Assembly: GCA_037042915.1 (NCBI GenBank)
Contig: CM073198.1
Location: forward strand, 2,852,001-2,916,000
Reading direction: 5' to 3'
Source: Auricularia sp. M13
Lineage: Eukaryota > Basidiomycota > Agaricomycetes > Auriculariales > Auriculariaceae
Length of the DNA: 64,000 nucleotides
Position 1 is the stretch's first letter, and the number at the start of each line of letters is the position of its first letter. The notes under the pieces are model-generated. The model did no database searches, was not told the origin of the DNA, and saw nothing but the letters and a program-made list of their open reading frames with translations. Positions 44,315-55,598 of this stretch are shown one piece after another. A program made the position numbers and the translations under genes.

Positions 44315-44907
44315 TCAATGCGCTGAAAAGGAAAATTGTCAGACCAAAAGAGAGGACGTGTGGCGATACAACACGCACCCTCAGGCGTCTTGCTGATGTA
44401 CTCAATTGCTGCAGTGATGGGAAACGACGTCAGGTGGCTTGGTAGAGCGAGCGGCACGGCACTGTACCCTGCTGGACCGTTGTGATAGCGTCAGCCTCCG
44501 CGTCTGGGATCTCGACGCCAAACTCCTGACGGGGAAGGACGCGTTAGCGGATGGGTCGCGTGAGGAGTGGGTAAGCGGACCTCTTCTATGGCCATCACGA
44601 CTTCGACCGCGTCCAGGCTGTCGAGGCCGAGGTCGCTCGCAAAAGAAGCCGTTTTCGAGAGCTGGGCCCATTAATGTGGGACAGTGAAGGGCGGCGGGCG
44701 TGCCATTACCTTTGCCGGGTCGACCTTCTCAAAGCTCTTCAACACGTCCAAGATACGCGACTCGACCTGGCTCTCAGAAAGCCCTGCGGCCGCCGAATAT
44801 GACGCAACCCGCAGGCGCGTGACAGCAGCGGCAGCCACGGGACGCTGCAGGGCGCGCGCGGCGAGGGGGCGCGCTACTGTGCGGAGGGATGCGCGGAGTG
44901 CGAGCAT
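44315..44907 (-). CDS. ACP1: Mitochondrial acyl carrier protein
   Basis: Carries acyl chains on phosphopantetheine for mitochondrial fatty-acid/lipoate synthesis, and in many fungi is also a complex I subunit. ATG at 44907. An Arg/Ala-rich presequence MLALRASLRTVARPLAARAL extends to about residue 35. The carrier helix 1 is ESQVESRILDVLKSFEKVDP. Exon 2 has LSKTASFASDLGLDSLDAVE with the DSL motif whose Ser takes the prosthetic group, then VVMAIEE. Exon 3 has FGVEIPDAEADAITTVQQ and exon 4 AIEYISKTPE. A 56 nt intron (44378-44323) separates a last coding exon of only 8 nt that supplies the final His and the stop at 44315. Without that splice the frame gives an atypical tail, while PEAH at the end is the usual form. 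Confidence 0.93.
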
Positions 44908-45483
44908 GCTGAAGTTTGGAACGGGAAGCTGGTCGGACTTTGGCCGTCGCTCCCAGCCTTTTCCTCGGACATCCACCGTCTCCTGCCCGCGGTCGCCCCG
45001 CCCGGCGAGCAGCACCTTGCTCCTATTGCGACCAGCACGGCCTAGACTCGTACTTATCCGCGATCCCCCGTACTTTGGTTATCTGCGGTGCCGTCGTGCC
45101 TGTAATCTTCGGCATTCACGTGTGAACTCTGGCTCTATGAAACGTCCCCTTCGGCCAAAAGCTATCTTGGCTTCTCCTTTTATGATCTGGGGCCGAGATC
45201 CTGTTTTTTTTCTGAGACGGCTTGCACACGTGCATTCACACTCCGTGCAGGCAAACTCTGGAGCGCCGCAGTGCTTGACCGCTTGGCGTCACCGAAGCTT
45301 CATTCCAACCCCCACACCCCTGACCGTGTTTCTTGTTTGCTGCTTTATCGTCCCGGGCGCATGGTCAAGAGAGGAGACTCCCAAGTTCTGCGGCCAACAG
45401 GCGCCACGCTCGGGCATGCTCGTGACGAGTCGTTTCTCTATTGGAAGACGCAAGGCTGGCTTTCTGTACCTGCTAATGTTACC
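44908..45483. other. Intergenic: ACP promoter side and AspRS 3' flank
   Basis: A 576 bp region. A long plus-strand open frame crosses it but reads antisense through the ACP gene and has no family features. No structural RNA seen. Confidence 0.5.
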
Positions 45484-47747
45484 TCATGGCTCTAAGCGCC
45501 TCGGGTCGCGAGGGAACAGCGACGCGCGCCGGATATTGTTGAGCTTCAGGAAAAGCATCAGTACCCGCTCCAAACCTGCCAAAAGGCGTGATTAGCCCGA
45601 AATCATGCTGCAAGCCGAGATACTGCACGCACCGATACCACCTCCGCCGTGGGGAGGGCATCCCATCTTGAATCCGTCGACGTAAGCCTTCATTGACTCC
45701 GGGTCGATGCCCTTCTTCCGCATCTCCTGCATGAGCAACTTCGCGTCATGGATACGCTGTGCTCCGGAAAGGATCTCCTCGCCGCGCATGAAGAAGTCGT
45801 ACGAGTTGGACAGGGCCTAGAGATTTTGTCGGCAAAATACTGAGCTCGCCGCGACCTTCGCACGATCGAGACCGCAACTCACCGGGTTATTGGGATCGGC
45901 CATCGTATAGAACGGCCGGAGTTCCATTGGAAACTTGTCGATAATAAAGTAATCCGTCTTGTACTTTTCCCGGACGAGTCTTCCCAAGCGCTTTTCATTC
46001 TCCGTGCTAAACACGAGTTGTGGAGCGTAAGAACCGCAGCAGTCCGTGCAGGGGACAGAAAACATTACGCACTTGATGTCGTCCAGCGTGGCACGGTCGA
46101 CGCCGTCCGCAACAAGTAGGTCGACGGCCTCGGCGAAAGTCAGCTTGAGCGTGCCTTCAGGGCCCTCGCGCCATATGAATTCTTCTGCCGGGAACTGCCT
46201 GTTCACGATCTCGATTTCCGTCTTGTAGTTCTCGCGCAGGCTGCGGAAGATGTGCAGGAAGAGACTGTCAAGCAGCTCCATGACCTCGTGGTAATGCTCT
46301 TCAATCGTCATTTCCAGATCGAGCCCGATGAACTCGGTGAGATGACGGTGTGTAAACGAGTTCTCCGCACGGAACACTGCCAGCAAGATTAGCTATGCAC
46401 TGAATTCAAGGATGTGTGTTTGGCGGTGTCGTCGTACCTGGCCCGATTTCGTACACCCGCTCGAAGTCGGCGGCAATGGCCATCTGTTTAGCCAGCTGAG
46501 GGCTCTGCGCGAGGAAGGCACTCCCTAGAACGTAACGACAGATCAGATCCAGTGGACCTCGCGTCGGGAGCTGACACGCGGACCTTTGAAATATTGAACC
46601 TTGAATACAGATGCGCCGGATTCGGTTGCTGCACCCTGGAGTTTCGGGCTGTGAATCTCAAGGAAGCCGTTCTTGTGAAGATGTTCGCGGAACAAATCGG
46701 TGACTACTGCTTGGAGCTTGAAGATAGCTTGGTTCGTTTGTGTCTGCGGGTTCAGGTCAGGGAAAACTGTATTCTATGCTGTGATGAATGTGCACGTACG
46801 CGAAGGTCGAGCACACGACCGTTCAGACGTGTGTCAATGTTAACGCGGTTGAAGTCGGTGCCTTCAATCTGGTAGTCGGCCTCGGCACGGTTCGCATCCT
46901 CCAAACTGAAAGGAAGGTTGCCATCAAGGCCGGCAATGAGATGAAACTGCAGGGCAGGTTAGAAAGTTCGAATCTGTAACGCGATCTAAGCGAGTGCATG
47001 CACCTTGGAGATCAAGATCTCGACATCCTTCACCGACGCGCTCTTGATCTCCTCCTTAGTCTTCTGAACGACACCTTTCCAGTTATGTTTCAGATCGTAG
47101 TGATCATGGGTCGCATGATCCTGGCACACCTTCCACAAGCACGATAGACTCGGGCAACAACGATGCTGACCATTTCACCATCGGCTTCGAGACCTGTTCC
47201 GCCTTGACCACCATGAGACCTTGGATAGACGCTGTCTTCTGGCGCAGGTTGAGGAAGAGCATGTTGGCGCCCTGGGCGCGAGAGGTATTGATGCGCGCGC
47301 GGAAGAGCACGGTCTTGCCCTCATCGTTCGGCGTGAGAGTTGCGATGCTAATCCGCTCGCGTTCTACAGAATTGTGAGCTGAGGCAAGATGCCCAAACAG
47401 TATGCGACTGACTCGGGCGCTCCTGGGACTGGTTCAGCGGCAACGGGCCATAGAAATCGACCGCGAAATCCTGCAGGGCGTGCACATTGAAGATGCATGC
47501 ATACAGCGCAAGTCGAGTGCACGTACCACTGCTGGCGGGGGTGCAGACGCTGCTTGTGATGCTTTCTTGGCGTCCTTAGCAGCAGCCTTCTCAGCTTTCT
47601 TTGCGGCCTTCTTGAGCTCGCTCTTGGACGGGCCCTTGGGTTCATCGGGCGCGCTGCGGGAGTGGCGTCTATGAACCGTAATCGATGATTGGCGATGAGC
47701 ACTCACCCCGATGCTGGCGGCGGGACTGGCTCCTGCGGTTCAGACAT
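45484..47747 (-). CDS. DPS1: Aspartyl-tRNA synthetase, cytosolic (class IIb)
   Basis: Charges tRNA-Asp. ATG at 47747 ([13 protein letters not shown]). Exon 2 gives a Lys/Ala-rich helical extension, [20 protein letters not shown], typical of fungal and animal cytosolic enzymes that bind tRNA non-specifically. The anticodon-binding OB part has [20 protein letters not shown]. Class II motif 2 is [60 protein letters not shown] and [10 protein letters not shown] follow, then [20 protein letters not shown]. Motif 3, [20 protein letters not shown], is rebuilt across the last intron (GTGCGTG...TTTGGCAG) and ends [14 protein letters not shown] at 45484. No mitochondrial presequence. Divergent from the mitochondrial aspartate aminotransferase gene, 136 bp apart. 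Confidence 0.94.
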
Positions 47748-47883
47748 GGACGAGAGCAGAGGTCAGAGTGCAATAAGTAGACAGTGACTCGAACGCTGGG
47801 CCAGACGCTGGATAGATGCACCGCCGATTTCGGACGGCAACTCCGCAGACCAAAATCTTTCACCTTCGTTCAACCGTTTCCTA
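47748..47883. promoter_or_regulatory. Bidirectional promoter between AspRS and aspartate aminotransferase
   Basis: 136 bp between divergent ATGs (47747 minus, 47884 plus). No TATA box; CT-rich just before the plus-strand ATG. Both products use aspartate as substrate or product. Confidence 0.55.
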
Positions 47884-49431
47884 ATGCTCGCGCTGCGCCG
47901 TCTTCCCGCGGCTCGCCGCGCTGTCGGTCTTCGCTCTGTCTCCGTCTGGTCTGCGGTCCCGGCAGGCCCGCCAGACCCCATTCTTGGTGCGCGGTCTCGA
48001 CGCGTCGCATGCTTGCCGCGTGCGTTAACGGCCCGTGTACAGGCATCACTGAAGCGTTCAAGGCGGACAAGGACCCGCGCAAAATCAACCTTGGTGTTGG
48101 CGCATACAGGGACGAGAATGGCAAGCCATACGTCCTGCCCAGCGTTAGGAAGGTGCGTGTCCTTTGGCGTCTATTGCACGCTCGCACTCTCTCACAGCGC
48201 GTATTGCAGGCTGAGGAAATTATCACGGCCGCCAAGACCGACAAGGAGTACCTCCCGATCACGGGTCTCGCGGACTTCACCCAGAACGCGGCCAAGCTTG
48301 CGTACAGCGCTGAGAGCGCCCCGCTGAGCGAGGGCAGGGTATGCTTCAGTCGACCACAACGAGTGAATAGCAGGGGACTCACGCGTTGCGCAGATTGCAG
48401 TCACGCAGTCCATCTCTGGTACTGGCGCCCTCCGCATTGGCGGTACTTTTATTGCGCGCCATTATCCCCATTCGAAGACCATCTACGTCCCGAACCCAAC
48501 CTGGGGCAACCACCTTCCGCTGTTCCGCGACTCTGGTCTCGAGTTGAAGCAGTACAGGTATTTCGACAAGAGCACTGTCGGCATTGACTGGGCTGGCCTC
48601 ACGGAGGACCTCAAGGCGCGACCCTTCACCTTCCCATTTGATCCATTCCACTGACGCGAGATTGATACCTCCAGAATGCGCCGGAGAAGAGCATTGTCCT
48701 CCTGCACGCCTGTGCTCACAACCCTACTGGTGTCGACCCCACGCAGGAGCAATGGAAGGAGCTCTCCGACATCGTCAAGGAGAAGCAGCTCTTCCCCTTC
48801 TTCGACATGGCCTACCAGGGCTTCGCCTCGGGCAACACGGCCCAGGATGCGTTTGCCGTCCGCCACTTTGTCAAGGAGGGACACCAGGTCGCGCTTGCTC
48901 AGTCGTTCGCGAAGAACATGGGTCTGTACGGCGAGCGCGTCGGCGCGTTCTCCCTTGTCACCGCGGACCCGGAGGAGAAGGCACGCGTCGACAGCCAGCT
49001 TAAGATTGTCATCCGTCCGATGTACTCCAACCCGCCCATCCACGGCGCGTTGATTGCTTCCACGATCCTGGGTTCCCCGGAGCTTTACTCGCAGTGGTCA
49101 GTTGCTTCACTTGTTGAACGTGTGCATCAGCTAACTCATCTCCAGGGAGAGCGAGGTTAAGGGCATGGCAGAGCGCATCATCAGCATGCGTGAACACCTG
49201 TACAACTCCCTGACGAACGAGCTCAAGACGCCGGGCGAGTGGGGCCACATCAAGTCGCAGATTGGCATGTTCAGCTTCACTGGCCTTAACCCGGCGCAGA
49301 CCAAGGCGCTCGCGGAGAAGGCGCACGTCTACATGACCGCGGACGGGCGCATCTCGATGGCAGGCCTCAACAGCGGGAACATTGGATATTTCGCGGAGAG
49401 CGTGGACAAGGCCGTTAGAGGGAACCTGTAG
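47884..49431 (+). CDS. Aspartate aminotransferase, mitochondrial
   Basis: PLP enzyme exchanging amino groups between aspartate and 2-oxoglutarate; part of the malate-aspartate shuttle. ATG at 47884; presequence [20 protein letters not shown]. Then [34 protein letters not shown], and across an intron [20 protein letters not shown]. Next come [75 protein letters not shown] and the PLP-lysine block [20 protein letters not shown]. The last exons give [60 protein letters not shown] and end at 49431. The order and the HNPTG and [14 protein letters not shown] blocks identify the family with certainty. Five introns are evident. The basic N-terminus supports the mitochondrial form. Confidence 0.96.
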
Positions 49432-49658
49432 GTATGCTCCTGTTGCTAATTATTCCATAGAATTGCACAGTAGAGCATTCGTGCATCTTCATTTTCTCTT
49501 TCCCCTAATTTGGCGAAGGGGTTGCCTTTTGCGGCTCGGGGGCAGTCCGCGGCAAGATGTCTTGTTTTTAGATCCGACTCCTGACGCCGTCACCTTTCTC
49601 CTCCTCCTCCTTCTCTCCCGCCTCAAGACACCCGCAAGCTCCCTCTGACGACTCACTC

Positions 49659-52550
49659 ATGTCCGCAGCCATGTCCTCCGCGCCGGCAACGGCAACAACG
49701 CCCATCTTCGAGCCGCCCCGTCCAGCGCCGCCGCGGTTCGGTCCCCAGTCCACGCGCTGGGAAAAGGAGAAGGCCGCGGCCGGCAACGCGTTCGACTATC
49801 CTGAGGATCCCAAGGTCATTGGCTTCTGGGCCATGGGAGAGACCGTCGGGAAGGGCGCCAGTGGTTTGTACTGTCTTCGCCCATGTCGCCGGTGCGACCC
49901 CTGACTCTTCTCCCCGATAGGACGCGTACGGATCGCACGACACACTCGCACAGGCAAGGTCGCCGCGGCCAAAATCATCCCCGCCAAGGAGGTCGCTGCG
50001 TCGCGCGCATCGCTCGCTGCCGCCGCCGCCAAGGCTGAGAAGCAGCGGATGGGCATTGAGCGCGAGATCTTGATGATGAAGCTCATGGACCATCCCAATA
50101 TCATGCGCCTGTATGATGTTTGGGAGAGCGACAAGGATCTGTGAGTTTGTATCTCATGTCACGTCCTCCGCGGACTCTCTAACACCATGCCAGTTACCTT
50201 ATCCTCGAGTACGTCGAAGGAGGCGAGCTCTTCGACTACCTTGTCAACAGGGGCAAGCTGCCCGTCGCTGAAGCGCTCAACTACTTCAAACAAATCATTG
50301 CCGGGCTGCACTACTGTCACTCGTTTTCCATCATCCACCGCGACCTGAAGCCAGAGAACATCTTACTGACCGGGCCAAACCTGCAGAACATCAAGATCGC
50401 CGACTGGGGTATGGCGACGCTTCAGCTGCCATCCAACCAGCTGGAGACCTCGTGCGGCTCACCCCATTATGCGAGCCCTGAGATCGTCAACGGGCAGAAG
50501 TACGAGGGCGCGCCGTCCGACATCTGGAGCTGCGGCGTCATCCTCTTCGCACTTCTGGCCGGACGGTTGCCGTTTGACGACAAGAATGTCCGAGCGCTGC
50601 TGGACAAGGTCCGCGTTGGCAAGTTTGCGTTTTCGAGTTCGATCGAGCCTCGCGCGAGGGACCTGATATCTAAGATGCTGGTGGTCGATAGCTCCAAGCG
50701 CATTACGGTTCGTCCGCGCATTCATTCGTGCCTTTCAGCACTGACTTTATTCCTAGATGGCCGAGATCCTGCAGCATCCCTTCATGCAAATGGACACTCC
50801 AGGAATTGGGCCGACACTCCCAGCCCCGCCGGCCCTCGACCAGGAAGTACTCATGCGCCCTCTGTTGCCGGGTGAAATCTGCGAGACAAGCTTTCAAAGT
50901 CTCATGGTCATCTGGCGCGATAAGGTCACGCAGGACACTCTTTTCGCCGCCTTGACATCGCCTGGTCGTAATTTCATGAAGTCGATATACTATCTTCTCC
51001 TGCGCTATAAGGAGCGGAGCATGGAGGAGTACAACATGAACGAGGATTACGGTGAGTTTTACTCTGTTTATTATTGACGCGGAGCAGATGCTGAAAGGCT
51101 GTAGATGGAAGTGCTCGTCCCCATACGCAGGCGCTTGCTCCTCGGCGTCCAGCAATACGGCCAGCGCCTCCTTCTCCAGCAAAGCGTGCATCGGCAGTCC
51201 CGTCACCCACGCCAGGCCGCCCTCGCTCAGGAAGCAGACCAAAGAGCAGTCACCGCCCGAAGACGTCCATTGGCTCGGCAGCTGCGTTTGCGAGTCCTCA
51301 GCCGCCTACGCCCCAGCTGCCGCGGATCAAGGTTCAGGTTTCGCCCGAGCGTCTGTCTGCTGCTGCAGACAGGGCTGGCGTGAAGTCACCCATTTCGCCC
51401 GTTTCACCGGCGAGACCGAGAGCAGCAGCTACGAGCACGACCGCGCTCGGGTTCATTATTCCTCCAATTGTTCACGACCCTGTCCTGCAGCAGACGATCG
51501 ACAACCTCGCCGAGCAGATCAACACGCTGGTGCCCAAGCACAACGCGCAGCAGAGTAGCGAGTCGGTCGCAATCGCCGCGCCGTCAGTGAAGCGGAGGGA
51601 GACCATGCCGGCCCACGAGGGCAAGGAGAACGTCCGCACCAGGTCGACTATGGGCCCTCCTGAGATGATTCCGGCACATGCCCTTGCTGCGAAGCGGAAG
51701 GACGACGATATGCCCGGGGCATACCATACCATGCGCAGATCGACGATGCCGTCGCCGTCGCCTGTCAGTCCCGCGCTCAGCTCTGCGACTGCACAGGCCG
51801 TACCTTCCACGTCGACGCGCGAGCCTGGTTCTTCGTCGGGTGACAAGCGGAAGAGCAAGCGTACGTATTACCAGTCGTGTGGTGACCCGCGGCTAATCAC
51901 TGAGCAACAGCTACGGCGCTCGACCTGTCCATGCCAGGCAAGCACAGCCGCCATTCGAACATGTCCATGCCCTCGCCACACCCGTCTCCCTTCCTCGCAA
52001 CGCCTGTGGTCTCCGAATTCCGAGGCTGGTTTACGAATCTATTCAACTGGAAGGCGCAGACGTACCAGTTGCAGTCGCGAGAAAACTGCCTCATCAGTCG
52101 CGACATTGCGGCCAAGATCCTTACTCCGTTTGGCGTTATCTGCGGTCTCGAAGACATCGAGGGATGGGGCGTGCTTCGCTGCAAAATCGAGGAGACTCTT
52201 GGTTCGTTTCCGCTAGACTTGATAGGGGTTTTTACTGATGTCGAAGCGTAGATTCCGCGGGAAACGCGACAAACAAGGGCGTCAGGTTCAGGATCGAATT
52301 TGCGCCGACGGGTGGGCTACCGAATAGCCCATATGACTCCATTGCAACCCTCGTTCTCGAGAAGGGTGCTCTCTCGGCATTCAAAGGTGCTTACCAGTAC
52401 CTCAAGGCCCATTGGACGTAAGTGTGGTCGACCTGGTGGTACACATAATGCAGTTCTGATGGGTCTTTCAGTTTGGACATCCTTCCTGCGCGCACCTCGG
52501 GCGAGCAATGGATCGAGCTGGAGAAGGACCACGCCACTCCCGTACAATGA
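49659..52550 (+). CDS. Ser/Thr protein kinase of the Gin4/Hsl1 (Nim1) septin-associated type
   Basis: ATG at 49659. Kinase domain: Gly-loop GETVGKGASG, Lys block GKVAAAKIIPAKEV, EREILMMKLMDHPNIMRLYD, YLILEYVEGGELFDYLVNRG, HRDLKPENILLTGPN, then ADWGMATLQLPSNQLETSCG with DWG in place of DFG. The activation loop and APE-like SPHYASPEIV follow, then SDIWSCGVILFALLAGRLPF. The C-lobe ends at about residue 335. A long Ser/Pro-rich linker carries KEN in HEGKENVRTR, a candidate APC/C degron as known for Hsl1. The C-terminal domain, FRGWFTNLFNWKAQTYQLQS and GVRFRIEFAPTGGLPNSPYD, resembles a KA1 membrane-binding domain and ends DHATPVQ at 52550. At least seven introns. Roles in septin organisation and G2/M control are inferred from the family. 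Confidence 0.9.
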
Positions 52551-53524
52551 CCCTACGTGCCGTCTGAGGCCGTCGGTCGAGTTCCATCTTTCTTTCTTAT
52601 TTACCACGAATGCTTGCATGCATCGCGTTGTCGACAATGTAATCTTGCCTCGAACATGTGCACATCCCCATTATTGAATTCTTTCGCGTACTGCATCCGT
52701 GTGGCAAGCTGTTATGTGGCAGCTTTCGAGGGCCCCCGAGTTCCATGATCACACTTGTTTGGGAACTACGTAGTCGTTGTCCATCCCGAGGTATTCAGCC
52801 GCATCTGTGTTGGGTTCTACTCTCGGGGATGTATGTAATGTCCATTCTTATCGATTAGTCTCGTGAATGTCCCGCGACCATGGACATGTAAACACGCGGT
52901 CATTCAAGCCCTGCGTCTTTTTGGAGCATGGGCAAACACGAGCATGCAGATACAATTGTCGAGCGCGTGGTGATTGGGTGCGAGAAGGTAGACTGCCGGT
53001 GGCTAGCAGCCACCAGAAATTTCGTGAGTTTCGGCGCTCAAAGCTCAATGCAAACCTCCAGATTGACGATAGACATGCTGCGGTGAACGTAATGTAGAGA
53101 AGGTCTCGGATGTATATGGAGGTCATTACGAGTGCGGAGGCATGCAGATTGCAGACGGCAGGAATCTGCGCGGAAACCCCCAGCTAGCAACGACCCATAC
53201 TATGGACTCGGCTGCTGATGTTCCAAAGCGTAGACGCCGCATCTGAGGCTGAACCAGATTGTCCGACGGAGTGTGGGCAGAGCTGATGGCGCAAGGATGC
53301 TGTATCGGGCGGTCCTCATGCAGGTTGCCAAGAGAGGAGTCGAAGCAGAGTGCGGAGCTGCAACAGAACCTCAACGTGGACATGTATTGAATATTAGGTG
53401 GACGAGGGACAGCGAATCGAGGTGGTCGTCAAGAAGGATGGGGCTTGAGCTGATAATATTACAACGATGCTAACACCGAGCGAGCGAGCGAAACGAGCAT
53501 TGCCAACCGGAGTCCAGAGTCCGT
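52551..53524. other. Convergent intergenic region without a recognisable gene
   Basis: About 970 bp between the kinase stop and the NPC2-like stop. Both 3' UTRs should lie here. ORFs are short and without family signal. A short tetranucleotide run (GAGC) occurs near 53478-53490. Confidence 0.5.
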
Positions 53525-54212
53525 TCACCAGAACTTGGGCTTTCCGGGAAGGAAGTCGAGCTTGAGGTCGAGACAGACCATGGGTTCGTCCTCTTCGGTG
53601 TACCCCCGCACGTTGATAACGAATTTCGCTGGCACGCGGAATCAGACTGAGCGATAGGCCCAGACGATGATACTAGGGCATACCTGGCGGGACTTCCTTG
53701 GGAAGCTCAACGGTCTGGGTGATAGTGTAGGTGCCTGGCTCCACAGGGCACTGAGGGTCGACGTTGGCCCGCTCGGCCTCGTCGCAGACGTCGAATGTCT
53801 TCTGCAGGAGCTTGATAAGGCCGACCTTGACCGTCACATCTGCGTAGGTGCCGGGCTGCAAGTTAAGCAAGTCAATTGAAAGGTGGGATGTGTGCATTGC
53901 AGCGAACGAACGTTGAGCTGCTTCTTGACGGTGCCAGTTGCTACAATGGTCACATTCTCGCCGGCCTTGGGCGGGTCTGGCGAGATGTCGATGGTCTTGA
54001 TCTCGATTGCGTCGTCGGAAGTGCCTGCGCGTCGAACGGTATATCAGCGCTGGGCGGCCACGGGTCTCTTGGCAAGCACGCTGACCGCAATCAATAACGG
54101 TGACCTTGTCCGAGTACGTGCCCGCCACCAGGGCCATCTGGTTCACTGCCGCTGCGTGTGCCACCAGGGGCAGGACGGCGGCGGCAGCAACGAGCAGGAG
54201 TCGGCGGAGCAT
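53525..54212 (-). CDS. ML-domain (NPC2-like) phosphatidylglycerol/phosphatidylinositol transfer protein
   Basis: Small secreted or vacuolar lipid-binding protein. ATG at 54212; signal peptide MLRRLLLVAAAAVLPLVAHA. Exons then give a Cys-containing segment with KVTVIDC, TSDDAIEIKTIDISPDPPKA, GENVTIVATGTVKKQLN, PGTYADVTVKVGLIKLLQKT, FDVCDEAERANVDPQCPVEP, GTYTITQTVELPKEVPPG and AKFVINVRGYTEEDEPMVCL, DLKLDFLPGKPKFW with the stop at 53525. The Cys pattern fits the three disulphides of ML proteins, and the IxxxxxSPDPPKxGE and CPVExGxYT blocks are those of fungal PG/PI-TP (Npc2). Three introns. Length of about 175 residues is normal. Confidence 0.94.
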
Positions 54213-54334
54213 GTTGCAAGACTGAGGAGAGTGGCGGAGTACGTCACGCCGGCTCGGGGACCGTGTCCGCTGCGCACCGCCTGGTTCCTGTACTCTTGCC
54301 TTGAACCTCATTCTACACCTCTTCCTGTCCCGCA
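54213..54334. promoter_or_regulatory. Bidirectional promoter between NPC2-like and MARVEL-like genes
   Basis: 122 bp between divergent ATGs. It contains TACGTCAC at 54240-54247, which resembles an ATF/CREB site; whether it is used is unknown. Confidence 0.45.
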
Positions 54335-55598
54335 ATGGCAAAGGATTACTGCTGGTACGCATTGTGAGCACGCCCGCGGCCTGCCTAAACCCGCCTGTTT
54401 CAGTTGCGCCATCCCCATAATCAACTTTGGAATATACGCCACGCTTGTTGAGCAATTCGTCGTCGCCATTGTCGCAGGAACCCTCGCCATTGGGACTCCA
54501 TCTAGTGCGTATTCCTCATCCCAGCGACGATGCCCTATAGCTCATTGCCTCGCTCGCAGTTGTATCCTACAACGCGCCGTCTTTCGGGCCCTTAATCTTC
54601 GCCGCAGCATGCTATGTCCTGGCCGTTGCTCAGATATTTGGCTTCATTGCCGTTCACAAGCAGAAGGCGGCTCTGTTTTCGCGCTATACCCCGCTGCACG
54701 GCTTCCTGACCCTTGTCGTATTCGCCATTGCCGGCGCATTCATCGGCATCTCCGCCTCTAATCACAGCAAGGCCGTTGTCAGCTGCCAAAAGAACTTCTA
54801 CGCTACCCCAGACGACCCGGAAGGTACCAAGGATGAGGCCAATGCCGTGTGCAACATCTTCGCTTGGGTCGGCATTGGTTGCATGGGCGGTCTCTGGGTT
54901 CTGCTGGGCATTTTGCAGGTGCGCTCAGCTGTTGTCAGAGCGTCGCGGGTCCCTCACCATTCCCATTGCAGATCTACTTGTATACTGTCATATCTGCCTA
55001 TGGCTCAACGCAGCGGGCTGATAAAGCCAAGTACTACAACATTCAGAATGCGAACCAACAGGTCGCTGGTGGTCCGAACGATATACAGCTTGCGGAGCGC
55101 AGCGGGAAGGCTTCTGACCCGTGGGACACCCGGCCGTCAACCTCCGCAGACGTCGGCGGTGCTGCGGGCCGCGGTGCTCACGGCAGGCAGAACAGCTACG
55201 GTCAGCAACCTCCACACGGAAGACAGAATAGCTATGGCCAGCCGCAACCGCACGGGCGTCAGAACAGCTATGGCCAACCGCAAGCTGCATATCAGGTCTC
55301 TGGTGCCCTTCCGCCTGGTGCAGCCGCACCACGCAGCCGCCAGCCCACGGTAGACACCTACAGCGATCCCTATGCCCCCCAGCAACCATACGGCGGCCAG
55401 CAGTATGGATACGACTACAACGCGTACGGCGCTTATCCACCAGCGCACGTTGCTACAGAGGCGCCGACACCACGGGTCGGCGCGTACGGGCTGCCCCAGC
55501 GCGCAGATTCGGTGGCCACAGGCGGCGCAACGCTTGTGGCTACGCCTGAGCAGACAAAGTACCACCCTGGTGCGTCAGCTTTGTATGCGCGAATTTAG
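54335..55598 (+). CDS. MARVEL-like four-span membrane protein with Gln/Tyr-rich tail
   Basis: ATG at 54335 (MAKDYCWYAF across the first intron). Membrane spans: CAIPIINFGIYATLVEQFVV, a SYNAPSFGPLIFAAACYVLA block, HGFLTLVVFAIAGAFIGISA and NIFAWVGIGCMGGLWVLLGI. A conserved-looking luminal loop (SCQKNFYATPDDPEGTKDEA) lies between spans 3 and 4. The cytosolic tail of about 220 residues holds three direct 12-residue repeats (HGRQNSYGQPQP type, 55179-55286) and a low-complexity region rich in Gln, Tyr, Pro and Gly (QQPYGGQQYGYDYNAYGAYP), ending YHPGASALYARI at 55598. The four-TM arrangement and tail are typical of fungal MARVEL/Nce102-like proteins of plasma-membrane domains; the exact family is uncertain. 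Confidence 0.8.
55179..55286 (+). repeat. Three direct 36 bp repeats encoding HGRQNSYGQxxx
   Basis: Each unit encodes 12 residues beginning HGRQNSYGQ. The three units differ at synonymous and last-codon positions (QPP, PQP, PQA ends), so they are not a recent perfect duplication. Confidence 0.85.

Noticed and set aside
44684-45595. 303-codon plus-strand open frame
   Set aside because: Reads antisense through the acyl carrier protein and its promoter; no known domain.
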